Positions 40,201 through 50,166 of a stretch of 64,000 nucleotides of DNA are shown here, piece by piece. Origin of the DNA: Halichondria panicea (lineage: Eukaryota > Porifera > Demospongiae > Suberitida > Halichondriidae); NCBI RefSeq assembly GCF_963675165.1, contig NC_087390.1, forward strand, positions 165,001 through 229,000. The letters are read 5' to 3'. Made by a program: the position numbers and the translations under genes. How positions within the stretch are numbered: position 1 is the first letter of the stretch; each line of letters starts with the position of its first letter. The notes beneath the pieces were generated by a model that was not told the origin of the DNA, did no database searches, and saw only the letters and a list, made by a program, of their open reading frames with translations.

Positions 40201-43200
40201 GTCAAAATTAATCGAGAAATGTACAACCTTTTCACCTGGCTTGAAATGTAAGAAAAATATGAGTCCACCATTAGCTACAGTGTACACAGTGGGACCACAC
40301 TATAGGCTCTGTACACTAGCTACAGTGTACACAGTGGGACCACACTATAGGCTCTGTACACCAGCTACAGTGGTACACAGTGGGACCACACTATAGGCTC
40401 TGTACACTAGCTACTGTGTACACAGTGGGACCACACTATAGGCTCTGTACACTAGCTACAGTGGTACACAGTGGGACCACACTATAGGCTCTGTATACTA
40501 GCTACAGTGCACACAGTGGGGACCACACTATAGACTCTGTACACTAGCTACAGTGTGCACAGTGGGACCACACTATAGGCTCTGTACACTAGCTACAGTG
40601 TACACAGTGGGACCACACTATAGGCTCTGTACACTAGCTACAGTGCACACAGAGGGACCACACTATAGGCTCTGTACACTAGCTACAGTGTGCACAGTGG
40701 GACCACACTATAGGCTCTGTACACTAGCTACAGTGCACACGGTGGGACCACACTATAGGCTCTGTACACTAGCTACAGTGCACACTGTGGGACCACGCTA
40801 TAGGCTCTGTACACTAGCTACAGTGCACACAGTGGGACCACACTATAGGCTCTGTACACTAGCTACAGTGCACACAGTGGGACCACACTATAGGCTCTGT
40901 ACACTAGCTACAGTGCAGGTCAATTTAGAGTAGCATTTCTGCTTATTTTGCTTTTAAAATTTATTTCAAGTGAGGTGATAAGAGAGGTGATAAGAACTTA
41001 ATTAGTACTGGACTTTGACCCCTAGGAGGAGGATTTGAGTAATGGTATGGATGCTGATCGTAGACGTACCTCACTGGAGAAGAAGATCCAGCACATGGAG
41101 GTTGAGATTGAGAGGCAACAAAGAGCAAGAGCTGGCGTGGAGCAGCTGGCCAAGGTCTACCGAGAACAACCTGACTTCACTGATGAGAAAGGTGCGGAGG
41201 ACGTGACCAGACAACTTGTGGAGGTAAGTCGATCAGTAGTTAATAGTCGTTTAATATTTTAATATTTCTGTTGGTTTTCCTATTAACCAATCAGTACGTT
41301 TGGTAATGCTTCAAGATGGTGTGCTGAGATCAGCGATTTTTTTTCCGGGCCAAATTGTCCATTTTCTCGGGAAAAGCGTGGTCTATATAATTATTATAAG
41401 TGGTTGTTTTTCCAGAATCAGGCCGTCTTTAGAACTAACTTTAAGAGGCCATAACTTGTGTTAGGAACGTCCGATTTCGAAGCTAAAAGTTGCATTTAGT
41501 AGCTGTTTGGTAGTGCTACAGTATGGTGTGCTTAAATCAGCGATTACTTTTGGTTCCAAATTGCCAATTTTGGGGGGAAAGCATGGGCTATATATAATAT
41601 GTGCACCTTTCTACCTGTACCTGCATGTTGTTACCCCCTCCTATGTACACACACAGGCGGACTGTCTTCTGAACATGCTCAAGGCCAACCATTTCAAGCT
41701 GCTAGGAACTCATGCCGAGATCTCCCGTGCACCACGACCTAGCAGCCACTTCTCTGACTACATCTCATCATCCACTGACAAACACGTGCGATAACATACT
41801 GCATATCTTGTATTATTCTAAGGGCCCGTTGATTGAGTTTTAAGAATCCAGCTTTTGCAACAGTAGCCTCGTTAAGTACAGCATTATCCACACACACCCA
41901 CACACACACACACATACACCCACACACACACACACACACACACCCCTCACACACACACACACCCACACATACAGAACCAGCCTGTGAGTTTTCTGAAGAT
42001 CCCTCCTGAGGAAGTAGGTGATGTCAAGTACGAGCCTCCCAGTCTGCCGAGTGGAGGGGGTGTGGCTTACAGTGGAGGAGGTGCGGCCTATAATGGAGAG
42101 GACGTGGGAGATGAGTTTGACGATCCAAACGAAGGTGGTGGTACCCTAGAGTTCGATGAGCAGGATGCAGGTGGACTTGACTGTGAGTGCATGGCCGGGA
42201 GCTAACGTACAGTGGAGCCTAATAATACAGTCATGTATCTCCCCCCCCCCTCAATGGTTCGGGGACTCTTTTAGCTGCTATAACTTGAATTCCGGGTATC
42301 CAATTTCAACAATTTTATGATTTTCTGAAAGCTTAGGAAGAGACCTTTCAAATGGTGTCATCAAAGTTCATATTTGAGAGATAAAAGTATTTGCCAATTT
42401 AGCCATACCATGGATTATAGCCCATGGTCCGAGGCCGAAAAATGACAAATTAGAGCCCCAACGAAATTTTGGATTGAAACACATCATTTGAAAGGTCTCT
42501 TTCTAAGCTTTCAGAAAATCATGAAATTTTTGATGTTGGATCAACGATACTCAAGTTATGGCTGTTGAAAGATGTTCAACTACACCCCCACCCCCTCCGT
42601 TTAATCAATCTCTTTCAAAATGTCATAACTTGAACTCGGTGAATCCAAAGTCCAAAATTTTGGGATTTTCTGAAAGCTTAGAAAAATACCTTTCAAATGG
42701 TGTCATCGAAGTTCATATTCGAGAGATAAAAGTATTTGCCAATTTAGTCGTACCATGGATTATAGCCCATGGTCCGAGGCCGAAAAATGACAAATTAGAG
42801 CCCCAACAAAATTTTGGATTGAAACACATCATTTGAAAGGTCTCTTTCTAAGCTTTCAGAAAATTATGAAATTTTTGATGTTGGATCAACGATACTCAAG
42901 TTATTGCTGTTGAAAGATGTTCATCAACTCTATATTTGTGTAGGAAAGCAATTAGACGAATGCTTAAATAGTACCTTATTTAAAGATTCCACTATTTAAT
43001 TTCCTCTCTCTCTCCACACCACACACACACACACATCCACCCACACACACACACACATCCACCCACACACACACACACATCCACCCACACACACAGATGT
43101 GGGTGAGTGTAAGGTCCTTTACGAGTATGACGCAACACAAGAGGACGAGCTAACTGTTCGTCCTGATGACATCATCAAGATTATAGAGAAGTTTGACACT

Positions 43201-43269
43201 GAGTGGTGGCAGGGAGAGGTTAACGGGCAAGTGGGGGTTTTCCCCAGCTCCTATGTTGAAGAACTGTAA
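36165..43269 (+). CDS. NOSTRIN: NOSTRIN-like F-BAR and SH3 protein, 11 exons
   Basis: Membrane-curving F-BAR adaptor linked to endocytosis; in vertebrates NOSTRIN traffics eNOS. Exons 36165-36194, 36504-36589, 37721-37946, 38486-38548, 38798-38902, 39177-39311, 39875-40093, 41026-41223, 41657-41785, 41975-42182 and 43097-43269 give 523 residues (human about 506). F-BAR about 1-260 ([60 protein letters not shown]). Next come [20 protein letters not shown] and a coiled coil, matching NOSTRIN DYFEED..SAMDKERRKSL closely. An acidic Gly-rich linker is followed by an SH3 domain at about 467-523 ([39 protein letters not shown]). Several introns end in CA runs. Orthology to NOSTRIN rather than other F-BAR/SH3 proteins is inferred from the linker match. 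Confidence 0.85.
36959..37322 (+). repeat. GT-rich minisatellite (NOSTRIN intron 2)
   Basis: About 360 bp of GTGTGT runs punctuated by GTGGGTGGGTGCGTG and TATGTGTATG blocks. Open frames through it are Cys-Val-rich artefacts. Confidence 0.95.
37473..37672. repeat. foldback element, type C (NOSTRIN intron 2)
   Basis: The ends are GAGCAGCGGGTATATTTCGA and CTCGAAATATACCCGCTGTA, with interior CGCGGAATA and TTCGCGGTACACGCTTAAT. It ends about 50 bp before exon 3. Confidence 0.85.
38005..38095 (+). repeat. 23-bp tandem repeat, about four copies
   Basis: Units of GAAACGATGAAGTGTCCTTA with TTG lie just 3' of NOSTRIN exon 3. Confidence 0.85.
39335..39428. repeat. short foldback element (NOSTRIN intron 6)
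   Basis: Arms AGCCTCGGTCCCAGGCCGAT and ATCGGCCTGGGATCGAGGCT are inverted with one mismatch around a loop of about 55 bp. It is immediately followed by a type B repeat (about 39465-39720). Confidence 0.8.
40265..40915 (+). repeat. 45-bp minisatellite, about 15 copies (NOSTRIN intron 7)
   Basis: Units contain TAGCTACAGTGTACACAGTG and GGACCACACTATAGGCTCTG then TACAC. Because 45 is a multiple of three, one strand stays open over many units, but the peptide is just the repeat. Confidence 0.95.
42263..42930. repeat. two tandem foldback type A copies (NOSTRIN intron 10)
   Basis: Copies at about 42263-42570 and 42605-42930 share the central palindrome CCATGGATTATAGCCCATGG and the C-rich linker CACCCCCACCCCCTCCGTTT. 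Confidence 0.85.
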
Positions 43270-43536
43270 CCATAGCAACCGTGAACTGACACTATTTTTA
43301 TTCTTTGTGAAATGTTGTTTTTGGCGTCTTGTATTATATTATATACATAATTATTTTTGTTAAAGCTGTGATTTATACAAAGCTTAGCTTCTTGTAGCTC
43401 TCTAGCATGTTATGAGCATCTTCCGTGTGCTTTAATATTATTCTTATCATTGTTTCAAACATGATGTGTGGAATATACATGATTGACATCATTATACGTC
43501 TGCTTAAAATTAATTTAAACAAAAATAATAAGTAAT

Positions 43537-45643
43537 CTAATGTTTACTCAACAATTCCTTAAATTGGGTCACTAAAGTCCTCAATCCATGGAGATAATCG
43601 TCATCACAACCGACTGGGAAGGGGGTGTCCCCAAAACTGCTATGCACGCCATGAGCAAAGTCTATCATTCGCACATCTACTCGTTTCCTTAGTACTGCCA
43701 GAGGGGCTTTGTGCATCATGTGATCTGCTGCATTTAACAAGTGACCATTTGCAGTTTGGCCATTAATGATGGTTGAGGTTTTGTCGGTAATTTGAGATAG
43801 TCCATTTTGTTGCGAGTGTGGGTGGGATGATGTGAGGCCACACCCACTTTCTTCAGCCCCTTCATAAATGATGAGTAGAGAGCTGGAGAAGAAGCGATAT
43901 GAATCCTGTCTCTGGATGACGTCCACGAGTTCCTCCAGTGTACCAATGATGGCTGACAGTAGCTCAGACCTGAACCTCACTCCATTGTGAAGGAAGGAGC
44001 GCAACTCTTCACGGAAACCATCCTCACTCAAACTGCGACCATAGTACTTGTTCCTAAACACGAATTCATTTCGGGAAGCATCGTACTTCTGTGTGTGTGT
44101 GTGTGTGTGTGCGTGCGTGTGCATGCGTGTGTGTGTGCGTGTGTGTGTGCGTGTGCGTATGTGTGTGGGTGTGTGTGTGTGGGTGTGTGGGTGTGTGTGC
44201 ATGGCATGAATGGACTGTTCTAGCTCTTACAGTCGTCGGTATAGTGAAAATACTTGACACAATTTACACAATTTGCATACCTTAAACAAAATAATAAACA
44301 ACAGGTGAAAGAGTCTGGCTATACACCCCATGACTCCCGTACCTGTGTGCCTCCCAGCCTACACCCAATGACTCCCGTACCTGTGTGCCTCCCAGCCTAC
44401 ACCCAATGACTCCCGTACCTGTGTACCTCCCAGCCTATACCTAATGACTCCCGTACCTGTGTGCCTCCCAGCCTACACCCAATGACTCCCGTACCTGTGT
44501 ACCTCCCAGCCTATACCTAATGACTCCCGTACCTGTGTGCCTCCCAGCCTACACCCAATGACTCCCGTACCTGTGTGCCTCCCAGCCTACACCCAATGAC
44601 TCCCGTACCTGTGTGCCTCCCAGCCTACACCCAATGACTCCCGTACCTGTGTGCCTCCCAGCCTACACCCCATGACTCCCGTACCTGTGTGCCTCCCAGC
44701 CTCAGGTGCAGTGTCCCAGTGGTGGAGTTCTCCTTTATCTGTTGGTGACGTAGCCGCTTCTCCGAGTCGTGGTCGTCATGGTTCCCATAGCCCACCTTGA
44801 GGTCCATTATACACGGATAGGTGAATCGAGACGTCAAATTCTCCAGTACAATATACTCTAAAGAAAATAGGTCAGAAATTAAGGAAGAGATACAATAGAC
44901 ACACAGGAACTAACTACAACCAATGCTGTATAGCTGGAAGGAGGTGCATCAAAAGCTGTGTATGAAGCCATCTAGTATTATTACCTTGCTGTACAGTGTC
45001 CAACTTGTCTCCCAGTGCAGTCAGTTTCTTTGTGGACACCTTTGTGCACTGTTGACACCACGGGCTCATGTAGTCCTTGTCTCCATCTGAGGGAACACAA
45101 GTCAATAGCTGATACTAAATTGTACGGATTTTGGTGAAAATGTGGGTTCCAAATATAAGTGAGTGATCAACAAGGAAATTTACTTGCTCCAAGCGGGTAA
45201 AAACTAACCTGCTAACAAAACCTAGAGGACTTCCCAGTGACACACACACTGAGCTAGAGGACTTCCCAGTGACACACACACTGAGCTAGAGGACTCCCCA
45301 GTGACACACACACTGAGCTAGAGGACTTCCCAGTGACACACACACTGAGCTAGAGGACTCCCCAGTGACACACACACTGAGCTAGAGGACTTCCCAGTGA
45401 CACACACACTGAGCTAGAGGACTCCCCAGTGACACACACACTGAGCTAGAGGACTTCCCAGTGACACACACACTGAGCTAGAGGACTTCCCAGTGACACA
45501 CACACTGAGCTAGAGGACTTCCCAGTGACACACACACTGAGCTAGAGATGACCTATCCATTACTAATAGGGCAATGTCGATTAGTGTCTCCCCTTAAATT
45601 AAATCACTGCACACAGACACACACACACACACGTACACCCACA

Positions 45644-45696
<53 letters not shown>

Positions 45697-46289
45697 ACAG
45701 TGAGCTTGATACTATTGCTAGGCTACTCATCTTTACCGGCTGAGATCCTCTCTTCATCCTGCGATGTCACACTGAAGCCTGTGCTAGCCTTGAGTGTCTG
45801 CTTGGCTAGTACAGATCCTCCACCAATGTCTTGATGAGGGTAGGCCAGGACACGTATCTCTCCAGTGGTCTGCCTCTCAAAGCACACTGACACCACTCCT
45901 GTGTAATGAATGATGAATATTAGAACTTGTAATAACATTTACATTAGATTGTAGTTTGTACATGAAATCAACGAGCTACCTCAATCTAAAATAAAATAAA
46001 ATGAATGCAATAACTTCTACACACACACACATACACAAACTGTACCTATGTATGCACATGTACACATGGCTGTGACCCTATAGCAACCCTCACCATGGTA
46101 GACTGCTGTGAAGGTTTTGAGCTCTTCTGATAAACTCTCATAGAATTTATTCTCCCTGAGAACCAGTGGCTTGCAAACGCACTCTCCAAACTTCATCAAT
46201 TGGAACTGCCCGCCTACTTGATGTCTGTAGCCCTCCAGCACCACGGAGCCTTGTCTCACTAGCTCTTCCATCAGTGAACTATTAGCCAT
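43537..46289 (-). CDS. IP6K: inositol hexakisphosphate kinase, copy B
   Basis: Phosphorylates InsP6 to the pyrophosphate InsP7. Exons (5' to 3'): 46289-46094, 45898-45737, 45086-44985, 44857-44685, 44088-43537; 394 residues with consistent phases. Family marks: N-terminal GYRHQVGG and [14 protein letters not shown]; the signature PxxxDxKxG as [19 protein letters not shown]; and VRMIDFAHG. The exon 4 donor lies at the end of a 37-bp tandem array that repeats the junction itself. The last intron ends in a CA run. Head to head with copy A (243 bp between starts) and convergent with NOSTRIN (267 bp). The last exon is almost identical to that of copy A over about 235 bp. Confidence 0.9.
44319..44703 (-). 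repeat. 37-bp tandem repeat of an exon-intron junction (IP6K copy B)
   Basis: Ten units. On the minus strand each reads GGCTGGGAGGCACACAG then GTACGGGAGTCAT, i.e. the last 17 bases of exon 4 plus its donor. The unit at 44685-44703 is the real exon end; the others lie downstream in the intron. The unit length is not a multiple of three, and a stop is met soon if the first donor is skipped. Confidence 0.9.
45222..45546 (-). repeat. 32-bp tandem repeat, about ten copies (IP6K copy B intron)
   Basis: Units on the + strand read GAGCTAGAGGACTTCCCAGT with GACACACACACT; some carry GACTCCCCAGT. A CA microsatellite follows at 45610-45694. Confidence 0.9.
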
Positions 46290-46532
46290 CTCTTTGTCTT
46301 TCCACCACCTTCACAATTGAGGGGGCAGCACTCTAGATTAGTCTAGTCTCGCGCACCACCCCTTATATTTTCTATCAGAACACAGGCCGTTTTTATTTTG
46401 AGCTGGTGCGAGACTAACAATCTGTCTATAGTCAGCACAAAATAAGGAGGTGTGTCTGCTGGAGGGTTGTGTCCAGTTTTAATTATATATACACAGCTAG
46501 CTAGCTCAAGACTCTGGTCTACTTGCTTCTCC
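46290..46532. promoter_or_regulatory. shared divergent promoter region of the two IP6K genes
   Basis: 243 bp between two oppositely oriented start codons of paralogous genes. It contains short CTAGCTAGCT stretches next to copy A; no clear TATA box for copy B. Confidence 0.55.
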
Positions 46533-48743
46533 ATGGCTAGTCTACTTGAGAGGTTGGAGAAGGAAGGCTCTGCTCCACTGGAACCATATGGCCACCAAGT
46601 GGGAGGCCATCATCTCCTGGTCAAGTATGGCAATGAGTGTATCTGCAAACCAATGGACGATAAAGAACGTGGTTTCTATGAGAGCTTCTCACCAGAGCTG
46701 AGAATATTCACTCCTAGTTACTACGGTATGATAATAATGCAACCAAGGGCTCTGTACGTATAGATCCATATGAAATGCCATTTCCATTTCCATTTCAAAT
46801 GGAGCTAATTAGTTTTGCATTGCGATCTTCAGATTTATACGTAATTATAAATAGGAGTGATGACTGTGTCTCTGAAGAGATTGCCCTCAGGGGAGGTCCA
46901 GATCACGGGTTACCCTCGGCAATCGGCCACCTCTCCCAGCAAACAGTTCACCTGCTCTACTCATGGTAGCATTCTGGGTGGAGAAAACTCTATTACCTCA
47001 AAAGCAACTAGTAAGTGAACGCTGCAATCTGATTGGGCTGCGATATTTCTACAGTAAGAACAAACTGTGACATGACAGTGGTTCCCCTACACAAGATATA
47101 CTATTTTTCAGCTATAGACAGTTTACATAGCTATTATTATCAACTGCCTAATTAATTTAGTAATTATCAGTGTCTATTGTAGGCGATTCTAAAGGTGCCT
47201 GCCTAACATTATAAAATAGAACATCCATAACGGCCATAACCATTGGTCGAAAATCGTTGATTTTATGATTTTATGAAACCTTAGAAAGATACCTTTCAAA
47301 TGGTGTATTTAAAGTTCATATTTAAGAGATAAAAGTATTTGCCAATTTGGTGATACCATGGATTATAGCCCATGGTCCGAGGCTGAAAAATGACAAATTA
47401 AGGCCCGGACAAAATTTTGGATTGAAACACATCATTTGAAAGGTATTTTTCTAAGCTTTCAGAAATCCTAAAATTTTTGAAATTGGATCAACTGTACTCA
47501 AGTTATGGCTGTTGAAAGACACCCCCCCCTCCGTTTAATCAACCTCTTTTAGCTGCCATAACTTAAATTCTGTGGATCCAAAGTCAAAAATTTTAGGATT
47601 TTCGGAAAGCTTGGAAAAATACCTTTCAAATGGTGTCATCAAATTTCATATTTGAGAGATAAAAGTATTTGCCAATTTAGCCGTACCATGGATTATAGCC
47701 CATGGTCCGAGGCTGAAAAATGACAAATTAGGGCCCGGACAAAATTTTGGATTGAAACACATCATTTGAAAGGTATTTTTCTAAGCTTTCAGAAAATCAT
47801 AAAATTTTTGAAATTGGATCAACTGTACTCAAGTTATGGCTGTTGAAAGACACCCCCCCCTCCGTTTAATCAACCTCTTTTAGCTGCCATAACTTAAATT
47901 CTGTGGATCCAAAGTCAAAAATTTTAGGATTTTCGGAAAGCTTGGAAAAATACCTTTCAAATGGTGTCATCAAATTTCATATTTGAGAGATAAAAGTATT
48001 TGCCAATTTAGCCGTACCATGGATTATAGCCCATGGTCCGAGGCTGAAAAATGACAAATTAGGGCCCGGACAAAATTTTGGATTGAAACACATCATTTGA
48101 AAGGTATTTTTCTAAGCTTTCAGAAAATCCTAAAAATGTTGACATTGGATCAACAGTACTCAAGTTATGGCTGTTGAAAGATGTTCAACTACACCCCCAC
48201 ACCTCCGTTTAATCAATGTCTTTCAGCTGCCATAACTTGAATTTCGTGGATCCAATTTCAATGATTTTATGATAAGCTTAGAAAGATAAAAGTATTTGCC
48301 AATTTTCCCATGGTATCAAATTTATGGCCTGTTCAAAATTTAAGATTTGAGCATATCATCTGAATGGACATGCAGAGGCTTACACGCACACAGCTAGTAG
48401 CGCATCTCTTAACCTGTTTGACCGGAGCAGTGACTATAGTTTTGATATTTGTATGATCTCAGATGGGGCTAGCTACGTGAATCCATGGAGTCAAGAGTTT
48501 GCTAAGATTGTTGAGGAGATGCTAGTCACCCAGGAGAATGGGACCAACTCATACAGCACAGGTTAGGTTAGCATGACAACCTTCTACTATATTTTTCGGT
48601 TTGATCGATGGATTTTAAGTAGTCTCGTCATGTGATAGAATTTTCCTTAATACATGCAGAATACATTGCACTTTCAGGCCTAAATTTTTCAGAAAAGCCT
48701 TTGTGTTTTCTCGGAAATTGAAAGGTAACTTTGACTGCCCAGG

Positions 48744-48821
<78 letters not shown>

Positions 48822-49909
48822 CCAGGATTGTCCATTTTCACAACTAAAATGTGCATTTAGTAAGTGTCTATGTATATCTATAATTATAAATATTATGTTT
48901 AGTGTGCATCTAGCATCTGCAAACTGCCATTAATTTTGTATATGAATATTAGAAGGAGCCAGTCTCTATGGTAAACTTTAGTCTCCCCCCCACACCCACA
49001 CCCGCAGACTATGTAGTGCTGGAGAACCTGACGTCCAAGTTCTCCGCCCCCTCAGTATTGGACCTCAAAGTGGGCACTAGGCAACACAGCGACACGGCAT
49101 CAGAGGAGAAGATACGAAAACACTCGGAAACCTGCACCAACTCAACCTCTGGATCCTTGGGTGTGCGCATGTGTGGCATGCAGGTACGTGAGTATGAATA
49201 TGCCTCAGGGCTTCTATGTATACATAGATTTAAGTTGGTAATCAGTATGTTTATGCGTGATGGACTAAACTTTTGAAATCCTCTATATACTACCGTATAG
49301 CGCAAAATTTTCGAGGCACTTAAATTTCGTGGAATGGCCTCTAAAAACATTTCTAGTTTTCGTGGAGGATTGCTAATCCACGAAAACAGGCCCTCTTGAA
49401 AATTTCGCTCTATACAGTATAATTATTATAACAGTATTGTCTATTCTAATCATCCCCCTCCCCTACAGAAATATGACGCTGCTAAGAATGAATACGTTTT
49501 CAGAGACAAGTACTATGGTCGCAGTTTGAGTGAAGATGGTTTCCGTGAAGAGTTGCGCTCCTTCCTTCACAACGGAGTGAGGTTCAGGTCTGAGTTACTG
49601 TCAGCCATCATTGGTACACTAGAGGAACTCGTGGACGTCATCCAGAGACAGGATTCATATCGCTTCTTCTCCAGCTCTCTACTCATCATTTATGATGGGG
49701 CCGAAGAAAGTGGGTGTAGCCTCACATCATCCCACCCATACACACCACCACAAGGTCTAACGGACACGCGGAGAATGGTTGATATCAGGATGATAGACTT
49801 CAACAATTGTACAGCACCGGATAAAGACAGCAACCGTTACCCTGGTCCTGACAGAGGATATCTACTGGGACTCCATTCTATCATTGACACATTCTCTAAG
49901 ATGCTTTGA
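46533..49909 (+). CDS. IP6K: inositol hexakisphosphate kinase, copy A
   Basis: Paralogue of copy B in inverted orientation. Exons 46533-46725, 46855-47010, 48463-48561, 49008-49183 and 49469-49909; 354 residues. Family marks: PYGHQVGGHHLLVKYGN, CKPMDDKERGFYESF, signature PxxxDxKxG as APSVLDLKVG (P-S-V-L-D-L-K-V-G), [20 protein letters not shown] and GPDRGYLLGL. The motif that is IDFAH in copy B reads IDFNN here, at the end of the kinase core. Exon 1 and 2 sequences have diverged strongly from copy B, while the first half of exon 5 is nearly identical. Intron 2 holds several foldback type A elements. Activity is likely but the IDFNN change leaves some doubt. Confidence 0.88.
47220..48360. repeat. 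foldback type A cluster (IP6K copy A intron 2)
   Basis: Three full copies (about 47225-47520, 47535-47855 and 47865-48185) and a truncated fourth. Two adjacent copies are almost identical, indicating recent tandem duplication. The linker is ACACCCCCCCCTCCGTTTAA. Confidence 0.85.
48746..48820 (+). repeat. (GT)n microsatellite
   Basis: About 75 bp of pure GT in IP6K copy A intron 3, flanked on both sides by CCCAGGATTG-like or CCCAGGATGTG sequence. Confidence 0.95.
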
Positions 49910-50166
49910 ATTTTATTATTTATACTTGTACATTTTTTGTGTGTATGTTCATATTTTGTTTAAACTCTTGACATTAGTTTTAACCTTAATAATATGTACA
50001 GAACTTTGTAATTTGGTTGAGAGGAAGTTAAAAAATTCATCCAAATTTTAAATTTCCCAGACTATTAATATTGTCACCAATTACCATATGGATAAAAAAT
50101 GAATTGATCTTTGAATTATATCAAGCAATCATATAAAAAACGAATGGAGTCAATATAATTATAGAG

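Noticed and set aside
40553-40933. 126-residue repetitive open frame
   Set aside because: Product of a 45-bp minisatellite inside NOSTRIN intron 7.
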